The notes: generated by a model not told the origin, from the sequence alone. A stretch of 63,322 nt of DNA from JADGGM01 sp027307005 (GCA_035455745.1 DATIEP010000086.1:1-63322), one strand, 5' to 3'; shown: positions 26,791-36,555, counted from the stretch's first letter. Made by a program: numbers and translations.

Positions 26791-27198
26791 TTACACCTCT
26801 CCCCCACCCCTCGGCGGGTCAAAGCGGGAATCGCGAACGCGCTGCGACGCGAATGTGCGGGCTCGAGCCTCGTACAGGTTGTCGTGATACCCGCGACGGA
26901 GACTCTCCCAGAGGTACAGAATCGGGAACGCGGTACTGCCTTGAAACTGGTGCACATGCGCCAGTTCGTGCAAGAGTAGTTCCGCATCCAACGCGACGTC
27001 TGGCGCAGCGAAAACCGTGTCCCAGAGCGTGATTGCAGAGACGCTGCGACGCCCGAGGAACCAGCCCGCCACACGCGGCGGCAGACCGCCCGTCCGCAAG
27101 CGAATCGCCGCGAGCTCCGGAAACCGTTCGACGAGCGCGGGCGGCAGCGGTTGCGGCCTGCCGACGAGCACACTCAACGCCTGCTCGACAACGCCCAA
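26791..27198 (-). CDS. Small HEXXH protein between comEC and fbp
   Basis: 135 aa. ELLLHELAHVHQFQGSTAFP contains HEXXH. The rest is short, with GLPPRVAGWFLGRRSVSAITL before it and a WESLRRGYHDNLYEARA helix after it, whose Glu could be the third ligand. It resembles DUF4157-type zinc-site domains reduced to a minimum. It overlaps comEC by 25 bp upstream and is one base from fbp downstream. Function unknown. Confidence 0.75.
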   Translation of the reverse strand: MGVVEQALSVLVGRPQPLPPALVERFPELAAIRLRTGGLPPRVAGWFLGRRSVSAITLWDTVFAAPDVALDAELLLHELAHVHQFQGSTAFPILYLWESLRRGYHDNLYEARARTFASQRVRDSRFDPPRGGGEV

Positions 27199-29381
27199 CG
27201 ATCACCTCCTTCCTCGACCTCGATCGACGATCCGTCGGTATGAATCACAATGCTACCCTCTCGATCCGTCCGCAGCACAACCGCACGCCGCTCGGCCAAC
27301 GCGAGCATCACGTTGGCGCTCGGATGTCCGTATGCGTTGCCGGCGCCGACGGACACGAGCGCGAGGCGCGGCGACACGGCGTCGAGAAACTCGGCGGTGC
27401 TGCTCGTGCCGCTCCCGTGATGACCCACCTTGAGCACGTCCGCTTGCAGTGAATCGATGTGCCCGAGCAGCCAATGCTCCTCGCCGCGCTCGGCGTCGCC
27501 CATGAGCAGAAAGCGCACGGCTCCGTAACGCACGAATGCCACCACGCTCGCTTCGTTCGGCGCATCGAGGTGCGACATCCATGTGGAGTCGGGCGCGAGC
27601 ACGGTGATCACGACATCGTCGACGACCAACGAATCGCCGGGGCGGGCGCGGTGCCAGCGCACGCCGGCGTCGCGCGCGGCGGTGAGCGACTCGCGGTACG
27701 TCTCGCTCGTGCCGACGTATGCGCCGTCCCAGTAGCGTTCGGGGTGGAGTGCCCGCATCACGCTCGCGGCGCCGCCGGCGTGGTCCGAGTGCGGATGCGA
27801 GAGCACGAACACGCTCACGTCTCCGCCTCGTCGGCGCAGATACGGCACCACCGTGGACCGCCCTTCGTCGCCGCCAAGCCACGAGCGGCCTGCGTCGAAG
27901 AGCAACCAGTGATTGTGCGGCGTTCGAATGGCGATGGCGTCGCCCTGTCCGACGTCGATCATGTGCATCTCGACATCGCGCGCCGCACTCGGCGTGAGCG
28001 GCATCCAGATCGAGCACGCGACGGCGGCGAGCGAGGCGATGATCGGCCGCACCGGATAGCGGCTCACGCAGGCGACGAGCAGCGTGAGCGATGCGACACC
28101 CGCGCACGCGGCGCCGACAGCCGTGGGGGCGACCGTGATCGCGGCATACGGGAGACTCGCGCCGACACTGGCGACGCCATTGAACGTGACGAGCATGGGA
28201 TGGGCTGCATCGGCGAGAAATCGGGCGACCGGCAGCAGCGGCGCGAACAGTGTCGCCAGGAAGAGCGTCGGCTGCAGTACGGCGATCACCGGTGCGGCGG
28301 CAAGATTGGCGAGCGGCGCGACGAGGCTCACGCGTCCGAACGTCCAGGCGACGATGGGACCGGTGACGATACACGCGACCACCGACGTGAGCGCTCCGGC
28401 GGCCAGGTTGGCGCGCCAGCCGTCCCACCGAGGGGCGATCCAGCGCCGGGTGAGACGCGCGCCGGCGATGAGGCTCGCGATGCCCAACACGGAGAGCTGC
28501 CAGCCGACGTCGAGCACCGTGCGCGCGCTGCCTAACGGAACGGCGGCGCCGATGGCGAGCGACGCCCACGGCGAGGTGGGGCGCTCGAACAGTCGGGACG
28601 CCGTGACGACGCCGAGCATCGCGCCGGAGCGTACCGCGGCCGGCGGCGCGCCGATCAAGGCGACGTAGAATGCGGTGACCGCGACCGTCGCGATCAGTGC
28701 GGCGCCGAGCGGCAGACGGAGCGCGACGAAGACCACCTCGAGCATGGCGGCGATGATCGCGACGTGAAGCCCCGAGATGGCGAGCATGTGCACGATGCCC
28801 GCGGCCGCGAATCGATCGCGAACGGCGGGATCGAGCGACCGCGTGTCGTTGATCACGAGCGCTCGCACGAGCGGCGCATCGGCGCGGAACGTGGCGTCGA
28901 TGCGGCGGCCGACGCCATCGCGCCATGCGATGAGCGGCGAGCCGCCCGACGTACGCCTCACGCTGGCGTGCTGGATCCGGATGCCGCGTTTGGACGCCAC
29001 GCCCTCGCCGCGCACGAGGACGCGTGAACCGGCCGGCGCGACGCCGTGCTCGACGGCGATCGACGCGCGCACGGTGCACCCCTGCGATGCCGCGCTCGCG
29101 GGCACGAAGGCGCCGGGCGCCGCGGCGGCGTCGAGCGTCGCGATCCAACTGCCCGCGCCGGCCGCGCGTACGCGGCACGTTCGCTCGCCGTCATCGTCCG
29201 CGGCCGCGATGAGTGCGCCGGCGGCGACGATGGCGCCGAGCGCCGCGACGCGCACGTCGCGCCTAACGATCGACCCTGCAAGGCCGAGGATGCAGACGAC
29301 GAGCACGCCCAGGACGGCGCCCGCGAATCCAGCAAGCAGCCCGGCGCAGTAGGCGAGCACCGCGGTGGTGACGAGAGGCAC
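27174..29381 (-). CDS. comEC: ComEC/Rec2 DNA-uptake channel protein
   Basis: 735 aa, usual family length. An N-terminal membrane segment and OB-like domain (DUF4131) are followed by the Competence domain (TRSLDPAVRDRFAAAGIVHM, LAISGLHVAI) with many helices. The C-terminal metallo-beta-lactamase domain carries HMIDVGQGDAIAI and LSHPHSDHAGG. It forms the inner-membrane channel for single-stranded DNA in natural transformation. Next to comFB. Confidence 0.94.
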   Translation of the reverse strand: MPLVTTAVLAYCAGLLAGFAGAVLGVLVVCILGLAGSIVRRDVRVAALGAIVAAGALIAAADDDGERTCRVRAAGAGSWIATLDAAAAPGAFVPASAASQGCTVRASIAVEHGVAPAGSRVLVRGEGVASKRGIRIQHASVRRTSGGSPLIAWRDGVGRRIDATFRADAPLVRALVINDTRSLDPAVRDRFAAAGIVHMLAISGLHVAIIAAMLEVVFVALRLPLGAALIATVAVTAFYVALIGAPPAAVRSGAMLGVVTASRLFERPTSPWASLAIGAAVPLGSARTVLDVGWQLSVLGIASLIAGARLTRRWIAPRWDGWRANLAAGALTSVVACIVTGPIVAWTFGRVSLVAPLANLAAAPVIAVLQPTLFLATLFAPLLPVARFLADAAHPMLVTFNGVASVGASLPYAAITVAPTAVGAACAGVASLTLLVACVSRYPVRPIIASLAAVACSIWMPLTPSAARDVEMHMIDVGQGDAIAIRTPHNHWLLFDAGRSWLGGDEGRSTVVPYLRRRGGDVSVFVLSHPHSDHAGGAASVMRALHPERYWDGAYVGTSETYRESLTAARDAGVRWHRARPGDSLVVDDVVITVLAPDSTWMSHLDAPNEASVVAFVRYGAVRFLLMGDAERGEEHWLLGHIDSLQADVLKVGHHGSGTSSTAEFLDAVSPRLALVSVGAGNAYGHPSANVMLALAERRAVVLRTDREGSIVIHTDGSSIEVEEGGDRWALSSRR

Positions 29382-29419
29382 GGCCGCTCAAGGAGCACGC
29401 GGCCGACCAACGCGCGTGC

Positions 29420-29686
29420 TTACGCCTTGTGTCGCGGGTTCGCGGCGACGCGCTGCATGGCGTCCAGCACGATCACCGCAAGCGCTGCCCGGGTCTGATC
29501 GCGCTGCAGGTCGACCGAAATCAGCGCCTGGCCGACATCGGTGCCGCCGCTGTAGCGCGGGTGCGCCGCGTTGAGTGCAAACGCGATGACGTCGGTGCGG
29601 CAGTTGTCGCAGCCGCAGAGCTCCGGGTTCTGCACGCGCAGCTCGTCGTAGAGCGCGACCACGGTACCCTCGAGAAGATTCTTCAT
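29420..29686 (-). CDS. ComFB-like late competence protein
   Basis: 88 aa. MKNLLEGTVVALYDELRVQ, then LCGCDNCRTDVIAFALNAAH and HPRYSGGT match ComFB, a small zinc-binding protein from competence operons. Start ATG 29686 overlaps the miaB stop by 4 bp. Exact role in competence is not known even in model species. Confidence 0.85.
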   Translation of the reverse strand: MKNLLEGTVVALYDELRVQNPELCGCDNCRTDVIAFALNAAHPRYSGGTDVGQALISVDLQRDQTRAALAVIVLDAMQRVAANPRHKA

Positions 29687-31023
29687 CCGGCGAGCGGGAG
29701 CGCGTGGCCGGCAGAAGCGATGGCGCCGGTGAAGGTCGAGCCCGTGGTGCCGGTGAGCTCCACGGTGAAATACTTGCCCATGAGCGACTCCTCGCCCTGC
29801 ACGAGAACCGTGCGATGGTGTCGCGTGCGCCCCTGCAGCAAGCCGCCACGGCGTGCGGTCTTCTCGATGAGCACTTCGTGGCGGGTGCCGAGCATTGAGA
29901 GATTGCGGGCACGGGTACCGTCGCGCACGAGGGACACCAGGCGGTCGAGCCGATCGGCGGCGACGTCGTCGGGCACCGTGAGATGCGCCGGCAAGCGTGT
30001 GGCCGGAGTGCCGTCGCGCAGCGAGAAGCGGAACGTGAACGCATCGTCGAAGCCGATTTCGCGCACGGCGCTCAGCGTTTCCTCGAACTCATCATCCGTT
30101 TCACCGGGGAAGCCGACGATGATGTCCGTGGTGAGGGCCACGCCCGGAATGGCGGCACGGATGCGCTCCACGCACTCGAAATACGTTTCGCGAGTATATC
30201 GGCGGAGCATGCGCTTGAGCGTGCGCGACGAGCCCGATTGCATGGGCAGGTGCACGTGCTCGCAGACCGCCGGCGTCTCCGCCATCGCGGCGATTGCCCG
30301 GTCGGTGAAATCATTTGGATGCGGACTCGTGAACCGCAGCCGGCGAATGCCGGGCGTGCGCCCAACGGAACGAAGCAGATCCGCGAAATCATGCGCGCCA
30401 TCGTGGTACGAGTTGACCGTTTGACCGAGGAGCGTGATTTCGGTGATTCCCTGTTCGGCCACCGTGCACGCTTCTCGTTCGACGTCGGCCAAGGTACGAC
30501 TGCGTTCGGCGCCGCGCGTCATCGGAACTATGCAATAGGTGCATTTGTAATCGCAGCCGCGCTGGACCGGGATCCAGGCGCGCACGCCGTCGAAGCGGCG
30601 GGCCTGAAAATCCTCGTAGTGTTCCTCGAGGTCGAACTCGACCTTGGTGGCGCGCTCGCCTTTGCGCGCACCCTCGATGAGCGCCGGCAATGCGCGGTAC
30701 CCGTCCGGACCGACCACGAGCTGCACGTGACGCGCGCGCTCGAGCAACGCCGGACCGAGCCGTTGCGCCATGCAGCCGGTGACGCCGAGCACGGTGTTTC
30801 GGCCCATGAAGCGCTTGAGCTCACCCAGGCGACCCAAGACCCGCTGCTCCGCGTGGTCTCGAATCGCGCAGGTGTTGACCAGGATGACGTCCGCGCCATC
30901 GGGGCCGCCCACGGGCGTATAGCCGACCGCCTCCAGGTGCCCGTACATGAGCTCGGAATCGCTCACGTTCATCTGGCATCCGTAGGTTTCGATGTAGACG
31001 GTCGGACGGCCTTCGGCGTTCAT
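29683..31023 (-). CDS. miaB: tRNA-2-methylthio-N6-dimethylallyladenosine synthase
   Basis: 446 aa. UPF0004 domain with ETYGCQMNVSDSELM, LVNTCAIRDHAEQRVLGRLG and GCMAQRLG supplies the auxiliary cluster cysteines. The radical-SAM motif is RGCDYKCTYCIVPMTRGAE (CxxxCxxC). LPMQSGSSRTLKRMLRRYTR and a C-terminal TRAM domain follow. It thiomethylates i6A37 of tRNAs. Free of the recurrent GTTAGGC word. Confidence 0.96.
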   Translation of the reverse strand: MNAEGRPTVYIETYGCQMNVSDSELMYGHLEAVGYTPVGGPDGADVILVNTCAIRDHAEQRVLGRLGELKRFMGRNTVLGVTGCMAQRLGPALLERARHVQLVVGPDGYRALPALIEGARKGERATKVEFDLEEHYEDFQARRFDGVRAWIPVQRGCDYKCTYCIVPMTRGAERSRTLADVEREACTVAEQGITEITLLGQTVNSYHDGAHDFADLLRSVGRTPGIRRLRFTSPHPNDFTDRAIAAMAETPAVCEHVHLPMQSGSSRTLKRMLRRYTRETYFECVERIRAAIPGVALTTDIIVGFPGETDDEFEETLSAVREIGFDDAFTFRFSLRDGTPATRLPAHLTVPDDVAADRLDRLVSLVRDGTRARNLSMLGTRHEVLIEKTARRGGLLQGRTRHHRTVLVQGEESLMGKYFTVELTGTTGSTFTGAIASAGHALPLAG

Positions 31024-31141
31024 GACAGGACGTTGCTCCGGAGAGAAGAGTCTATCAACCGACAGCCGGCCGAATCATTCGGCAACGGGGCATGGCAGAA
31101 TCCTGCAGAGTGAAAAACGAGGGCGGCCACCCGCCTTCAAA
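31024..31141. other. Intergenic gap before miaB
   Basis: 118 bp between the mtaB stop and miaB start. No terminator or repeat seen; the genes may be cotranscribed. Confidence 0.4.
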
Positions 31142-32377
31142 CTATCGCTCTCTGGCGCGCGCGAACAATACGCCGTTGTCGAGCACGAGCTGCATGGGGA
31201 GCCGGGTGCCACGTGGCAGCGCATCGTCGGCCGGGATGACCGACAAATAGTCTTCCGTAAGGCCGGAGCGGTGCGCGCGATCGCCAAGCACCACGACATC
31301 TGCCTCGCCGCCATCGCGGCGCCGCCGATATGCCTGCGCGAGCTGCGCACTCGCGGCACGAAGCTCGTCGGCGCGCCGCGCGACATCGCTCGTCCTGACC
31401 GCGCCGCCGAGGCGTTGGGCAGCGGCGCCCGGGCGCGGCGAATACGGGAAGACGTGCAGGCGCGTGAACGGCAGCGACGCAACGAGGCGCATCGTCTCGC
31501 GATGGTCGTCTTCGCTCTCGCCCGGGAAGCCGGCGATCACGTCGGCGCCCAATCCGAACACCGAGGCATCGCCGACGATGCGCTCGATGGCGCGCGCATA
31601 GGTAGCGGACGTGTACCAATGGCGCCCCATGCGCTTGAGCACGCGGTCGGCGCCCGACTGGAGCGGCGCGTGCAGGTACGGCACGAGCCCGCCATCGCGC
31701 GCGCGCAGCCGGTCGCCGAGACGCGCATCGACCTCGGTCGCCTCGACGGACGACAGTCGGAATCGCGCGTTGGGCGCGGCGCGCACGAGCGCCTCGACGA
31801 GCGCGCCTAACGACGAGCCGGCGTCCCGCCCGTACGACCCGATGTGCACGCCGGTGAGCACGATCTCGGCGTGGTGCTCGGCCAACCGCTCGGCCTCGGC
31901 GACGAGATCGGGCACGGGCCGCGAGCGATTCGCGCCGCGGGCCAGGGTGGTCGCGCAGAACGTGCAGTGCTCGTCGCAGCCGTCCTGGATCCGGAGCAGC
32001 GCGCGCGTGCCCGTCTGCCGCGCCGGCGGCGCGCCGCGCGGCGCCGCAACGCCCAACGCCGCCGCGACCTCGGCGCCGCCCGCGCCCGGAATCACCCGGG
32101 TTACGTTAGGCAGCGCCCCGATGGCGGCCGGGTCGCGCGCCGACGCGCAGCCCATCACCACCGTCGCAATGCGCGGCCGCAGGCGTGCGACGCGCCGGAC
32201 CGCGTGGCGCAGATCCGCCTCCGCCGCCGCCGTCACGGCGCAGCTGTTGAACACCGCCGCGTCCGCATCGCCCGGATCGGACACGAGGTCGGCGCCGCCC
32301 GCCTCGAGCAGCGCGCGCACCACTTCGCTGTCGTAGTGGTTGGCGCGGCATCCGAACGTCTGCAGGTAGACTTTCAC
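31142..32377 (-). CDS. mtaB: tRNA N6-threonylcarbamoyladenosine methylthiotransferase
   Basis: 411 aa from GTG 32377 (VKVYLQTFGCRANHYDSE); the frame extends upstream into the histidine-kinase gene but lacks homology there. FNSCAVTAAAEADLRHAVRR and MGCASARDP complete the UPF0004 cysteines, and QDGCDEHCTFCATTLARG is the radical-SAM CxxxCxxC. LHAPLQSGADRVLKRMGR is a family mark. Converts t6A37 to ms2t6A37. With MiaB it covers both methylthiotransferase specificities. Confidence 0.94.
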   Translation of the reverse strand: MKVYLQTFGCRANHYDSEVVRALLEAGGADLVSDPGDADAAVFNSCAVTAAAEADLRHAVRRVARLRPRIATVVMGCASARDPAAIGALPNVTRVIPGAGGAEVAAALGVAAPRGAPPARQTGTRALLRIQDGCDEHCTFCATTLARGANRSRPVPDLVAEAERLAEHHAEIVLTGVHIGSYGRDAGSSLGALVEALVRAAPNARFRLSSVEATEVDARLGDRLRARDGGLVPYLHAPLQSGADRVLKRMGRHWYTSATYARAIERIVGDASVFGLGADVIAGFPGESEDDHRETMRLVASLPFTRLHVFPYSPRPGAAAQRLGGAVRTSDVARRADELRAASAQLAQAYRRRRDGGEADVVVLGDRAHRSGLTEDYLSVIPADDALPRGTRLPMQLVLDNGVLFARARER

Positions 32378-32384
32378 GGCTGGC

Positions 32385-33575
32385 CTAACTGCGCTCCCCG
32401 GCCGGCGCCGGCACGTGCGTGCGCGGCGGCACGCAGGGCAGCACGATGTGGAACTGGCTGCCCCGCCCTTCCGTGCTCTGCACCCAGATTTTTCCGCCGT
32501 GCGCTTCCACCGCCATCTTGCAGAACGTGAGGCCGAGCCCCGAGCTCCGGACACGCGGCGTCTCGGGCCGTTTGACCCGCTCGAAGCGCAGGAAAATGAT
32601 CTCGTGGTACTCGGGCGGAATCCCGGGACCGTCATCCGCCACCGTGAACAGGACGCCGCCCGAAGCGTCGCGCCGTCCGGTGAGCGAGATGGACACGCCG
32701 CGCGGGCCGTGCGTGAGCGCGTTCTGGATCAAATTGCCGAACACGCGACGGAGAAGCCCGAGGTCGCCCTGAAACACCGGCGCCTCATCGCTCGCATCCA
32801 CCGATACGCGCGCACCGTCCTGTCGAAAGCGCATCGCCCATTCGTCGGACACGGCGATGAGGAAGGCGCGCGGCGCCAGCGGCTGGAGCTCGAGCGATAC
32901 CGCGGCTTCCTCGAGCCGCGCCACCTCGAGCAGATCCTCGATCAGCGCCAGCAGGTCTTCGGCCTTGCCCTCGGCGTCGCCTAACGCACGCCGCATCTCG
33001 GCCGAGTAGGCGCCGAAGTCGCCGTCGAGCGCCATCTCGAGCGACGCCAGCACCGAGGTGAGCGGCGTCTTGAGATCGTGCACGATCATCTTCATGAGGT
33101 CGTCGCGCAGCTTCTGCAGCTCCCGCAGCTTGCGGTAGCTCTGCTCGAGCGCATCGGTGGCGAACTTGAGGCGGAGCAGCGAGCGCACCCGCGCGCCCAG
33201 CACCTGCCGGTTGTGCGGCTTGGTGAGAAAGTCGTCGCCGCCGGCCTCGATGGCCTTCACGCGATCGGTGCTGTCGTTGAGCGCCGTCACGAAGATGACG
33301 GGGATGCGGGACGTGCGCGGATCGCGCTTGAGCCGGCGGCACACCTCGAAGCCGGTGGCGCGGTCGTCGCAGCCTAACGAACCGGCGGGCATCGACACGT
33401 CCAGGATGCAGAGGTCGGGGTGCTGCTCGAAGACCGCCGCAAGCGCCGACGGTCCGTCCGCCGCGCCGAGCACGCGGTAGCCGAGCGTCGTCAGTTGATC
33501 GGACAACAACTCGACGTTGGCGGACACGTCGTCCGCCACCAGAATGAGCGGCGCTTCGTTGGCGGCCTCGGTCAC
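32385..33575 (-). CDS. Receiver-histidine kinase hybrid
   Basis: 396 aa. An N-terminal receiver (LILVADDVSANVELLSDQL, phospho-Asp in LCILDVSMP, Lys in FLTKPHNRQ) is followed by a coiled linker, HisKA (MIVHDLKTPLTSVLASLEM, phospho-His) and HATPase (NLIQNALTHG, DDGPGIPPEY, SGLGLTFCKM). No membrane segment, so cytosolic and fed by another kinase. Partner regulator not in the window. Stop lies 8 bp from the mtaB start, so they are cotranscribed. Confidence 0.93.
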   Translation of the reverse strand: MTEAANEAPLILVADDVSANVELLSDQLTTLGYRVLGAADGPSALAAVFEQHPDLCILDVSMPAGSLGCDDRATGFEVCRRLKRDPRTSRIPVIFVTALNDSTDRVKAIEAGGDDFLTKPHNRQVLGARVRSLLRLKFATDALEQSYRKLRELQKLRDDLMKMIVHDLKTPLTSVLASLEMALDGDFGAYSAEMRRALGDAEGKAEDLLALIEDLLEVARLEEAAVSLELQPLAPRAFLIAVSDEWAMRFRQDGARVSVDASDEAPVFQGDLGLLRRVFGNLIQNALTHGPRGVSISLTGRRDASGGVLFTVADDGPGIPPEYHEIIFLRFERVKRPETPRVRSSGLGLTFCKMAVEAHGGKIWVQSTEGRGSQFHIVLPCVPPRTHVPAPAGERS

Positions 33576-33586
33576 GGCTCAGGGAC

Positions 33587-34729
33587 TCAGGGGCGCACCA
33601 TGATGCCGAACTCCGCCGTCCATGCATGCTCGGTGACACCCGGCACCCCGGTACGAATCGCGCGCACCAGCGTGAAATCGATGCGCGACCGCCCCTGCGA
33701 CAGCGGAACGCCGAAGCCGGCCGAATAGGACGATTCCATGACCTTCGAGGAGTCGACGAGGAACGGAAGGCCGCGATGGCGGTAGCCGATGCGCAGCGCG
33801 ATGGGTTCGCCTAACGCAACCGGCCCGCGGAACTCGGCGCCGCCGCCGTATTCGGTCGTGTTGGTGATGAGCAGGCCCGGCTGGCCCAGGCCGTTCATGC
33901 TCGCCCAGCCTTCCCAGTCGGTGTGGAACGCCAGCACCACGCCCGGCAGCCCGGTGAACGTGACGCCCGCCCCCGCGCGCTTGGGCGCCGTGGCGCGCGT
34001 GAGCACCGTGTCGTTGCGGAACGCCGTGAGGCGCCCGCCTAACCGGCCCGACACGCCGATCGCCATGAACGACGTCGGCTGCCACATGATGCCGCCGCTC
34101 GCGCCGACCCCCGAATACGAGAGCCGCGACGTCTGGGAGAACGTCTTCACCGTCGTGTCCAGCGACGTCCGCAGAATCGTCAGGTTGTTGTCGCCCGAAT
34201 ACACGTCGGCCGACACGCCGAGCCACAACGTCTGCAGCACGGCCACGGCGATGCCGGGTTTGATGTCGTCGATGGCGCCCGACACCTTGAAGTTCTCGGT
34301 GAACTGCACGCTGTCGCTCACGAAATGGTCGAAGCCCGTGCGCGTCGTTTCCCACGTCCGGTCGAGCAGCGTGGACACCGAGATCCCCGCCGTCACGCGA
34401 TTGCCGATGTTGATCGCGCCGCTCATGATCGGGAACCGGCTCGTGGTCGTGTGGTCCGACTGTCCGTTGGTCGTCACCTGGCGGAATTCCGGCGCGTACT
34501 CGACGTAGACGCCCGGCCGGATCCACGCCGCGATCGACGCGGGGTTGAGCGCCGACTGCGCGTCCGTCTCCGCCGGACCGCCGCCTAACGCGGCCGCGGC
34601 CGCGCTGATCTGGCCCGGCGGGTAGCCGAATCCCTGCGTGCTGATGGTGCCCTGCGCGCCGGCCGGAACGGCCGCCGCGCACGCAGCCGCGGCAACGAGA
34701 AACGCGGGTGGAATGAATCGCGGTCGCAT
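33587..34729 (-). CDS. Outer-membrane beta-barrel protein
   Basis: 380 aa from ATG 34729 with a signal peptide (FLVAAAACAAAVPAGAQG). The mature part alternates strands and Gly/Asn/Asp turns (VYVEYAPEFRQVTTNGQ, VSADVYSGDNNLTI), ending in AWTAEFGIMVRP. It looks like an OmpP1/PorV-type barrel. ATG overlaps the stop of the lipoprotein gene (TGATG), so the two are an operon and probably an outer-membrane pair. The frame is open far upstream only as a shadow of that gene. Confidence 0.8.
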   Translation of the reverse strand: MRPRFIPPAFLVAAAACAAAVPAGAQGTISTQGFGYPPGQISAAAAALGGGPAETDAQSALNPASIAAWIRPGVYVEYAPEFRQVTTNGQSDHTTTSRFPIMSGAINIGNRVTAGISVSTLLDRTWETTRTGFDHFVSDSVQFTENFKVSGAIDDIKPGIAVAVLQTLWLGVSADVYSGDNNLTILRTSLDTTVKTFSQTSRLSYSGVGASGGIMWQPTSFMAIGVSGRLGGRLTAFRNDTVLTRATAPKRAGAGVTFTGLPGVVLAFHTDWEGWASMNGLGQPGLLITNTTEYGGGAEFRGPVALGEPIALRIGYRHRGLPFLVDSSKVMESSYSAGFGVPLSQGRSRIDFTLVRAIRTGVPGVTEHAWTAEFGIMVRP

Positions 34730-36063
34730 CACGGAAGTCCGAACCCGCTCCGGGGAATGTAGCTGATCTCGATGCGCGGCTTGAGGCTGTCCGCCGGTGC
34801 GTTGCTCGAGTAGAAGAGATATCGTCGCGGCTCGTTCCCTTCGCCCGTCGACTCCAGCACGATGGCGCGCTGCACGATCGTCGGCCCCACCCGCCGCCAC
34901 AACCCGAACACGCCCACGAGCGGAATCGTGTCCGCGCGCGCGACGTTGGGCCGGAAGTTCAGCGTCGGCACGCCGGCGATGCCTAACGAAGTCGGCGCGG
35001 TGACGAGCAGCGCGGCCGCCGGGATGTTCGTCACCGACGGCGACGCCTGCACGATCCCGACCTGCAACAGCACCGAATCGGTCGTGTCCGCCGTGCCGAA
35101 ATCCACGTTCGCCAGCTGGTGCAGAATCAGGTTCGCCCGCACGATCGTCGCCGACGAGTCGATCAACGCCGACGGCACCCCGAAGCGCATGTACACGCGG
35201 CTCCCCGGAATGCCGCCCGCGGCCAGGATGCCGGAATCCGGCGGCGGCGTGCCTTGCAACACCAGATCGTAGTCCGCCAGGCTGCTGAACGGCGGCGTAC
35301 CGGTGGTGTGCGTGTTCACGTTGCGCTGCGTGAACGCCTTCGAGGTGTCGCTGAAGCCGAAGTACTCCAGCGTCGCCGGCAGACCGCCGTTGGCGCTGCC
35401 GATGTTGATCTGCGCAAACCGCGGACTGGTGATGCGGACGCCTAACCGAATCCGCTTGCCGTCGCGCACGTGCTCGCCCACCCACCCGCTGTCGAGCGGG
35501 ATCGTGATCGAGCCCTTCACCGAATCCCGCGGCACGACGCGCGACGCGATCGGCGCCGTGTTGAACTGCGCGTGCACCGCGGCCGTGTCGAGATCGGCCG
35601 CATTCACGTCCACGTCGTACACCAGGAACGTCACCGTGTCCTGGACGAGGATCGTATCGCGCGTGCTGTCCGGGGGAGAGAGCACCGAAATCTTGAGCCC
35701 GGCCGAGTCGACACGCGTGATCGGCTTGGGCGCCGCGAGCGTGTCGGTGTCCGGCAGGATGCGAATCAGCGAATCGAACCGCAGGATGGCCGCGGTCTGC
35801 ACCGGCAGGCCGCCCTGTGTGTAGTTCGCCACCAGTAGCTGCTGCTCGGTGCCGAGCGGCGGGACGCCTATCACGTTCGTCATCGTGTCGAACGCGTCGG
35901 TGCCCGAGAGCACGACATCCTTCACGGTCAGCGTATCGGGACACAACGAGGGACACGCGGCCCCGCCTGCCAGGTTCTCCTGACACGCACCCATCACGGT
36001 GACCACGGTCACCAGTGCGCCCAGAAGGAGCAGCGCGCGACGCGGCTTACGAGAAACGAGCAC
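34729..36063 (-). CDS. Large beta-rich lipoprotein, partner of the barrel gene
   Basis: 444 aa from GTG 36063. The signal peptide RALLLLGALVTVVTVMGAC ends in a lipobox. The mature sequence is strand-rich and Asp/Ser/Thr-rich (TLTVKDVVLSGTDAFDTM, SVKGSITIPLDSGWVGEHV, YLFYSSNAPADSLKPRIEIS), resembling carbohydrate-binding/DNRLRE-type jelly-rolls. No enzyme motif. Translational coupling to the barrel gene suggests joint envelope work. Confidence 0.75.
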   Translation of the reverse strand: MLVSRKPRRALLLLGALVTVVTVMGACQENLAGGAACPSLCPDTLTVKDVVLSGTDAFDTMTNVIGVPPLGTEQQLLVANYTQGGLPVQTAAILRFDSLIRILPDTDTLAAPKPITRVDSAGLKISVLSPPDSTRDTILVQDTVTFLVYDVDVNAADLDTAAVHAQFNTAPIASRVVPRDSVKGSITIPLDSGWVGEHVRDGKRIRLGVRITSPRFAQINIGSANGGLPATLEYFGFSDTSKAFTQRNVNTHTTGTPPFSSLADYDLVLQGTPPPDSGILAAGGIPGSRVYMRFGVPSALIDSSATIVRANLILHQLANVDFGTADTTDSVLLQVGIVQASPSVTNIPAAALLVTAPTSLGIAGVPTLNFRPNVARADTIPLVGVFGLWRRVGPTIVQRAIVLESTGEGNEPRRYLFYSSNAPADSLKPRIEISYIPRSGFGLP

Positions 36064-36135
36064 TCCGGCCTTCCACGGAGAGATGGTTCTGGTGCGCCTG
36101 ACGCATCGCCATGCCAAGCACGATGCGCCGGCCGA

Positions 36136-36555
36136 TCACGAACGGTCGAGGGATTGCGACGTGAACGGAGACGGCAGCAGTGAGGAGATGGACCAACGCG
36201 ACTCGACGCCACGACTCGTACAACTCGCAATCTCGAGACGGGGGCCGAGCTCTCCCAACACTTGTCGACAAAGACCACACGGCGCCGCGGGATGAGCCGC
36301 CTCGCTCGCGATTACCAACGCAACAAAATCCCGCGCACCGTCGGCCACCGCAGTCGCGATGGCCACGCGCTCGGCGCACATCGATGCCGGGTACGACGCA
36401 TTCTCGACGTTGCACCCGGCATAGATCCGCCCATCGCTCGAGCGGATCGCTGCGCCAACACGAAACCTCGAGTACGGCGCATAGGCGTGGTCAAGCGCCG
36501 CGAAAGCCATCGCGCGGAGCTCGCGCCAGTCCGCATCCGACGTCTCGGTAGGCAT
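36136..36555 (-). CDS. cdd: Cytidine deaminase
   Basis: 139 aa from ATG 36555 (MPTETSDADWRELRAM). Zinc site: GCNVENASYPASMCAERVAI (Cys-Ala-Glu) and APCGLCRQVLGEL (PCxxC). APYSRFRVGAAIRS binds the nucleoside. It deaminates cytidine and deoxycytidine. Neighbour deoB fits one nucleoside-salvage unit. Confidence 0.95.
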   Translation of the reverse strand: MPTETSDADWRELRAMAFAALDHAYAPYSRFRVGAAIRSSDGRIYAGCNVENASYPASMCAERVAIATAVADGARDFVALVIASEAAHPAAPCGLCRQVLGELGPRLEIASCTSRGVESRWSISSLLPSPFTSQSLDRS

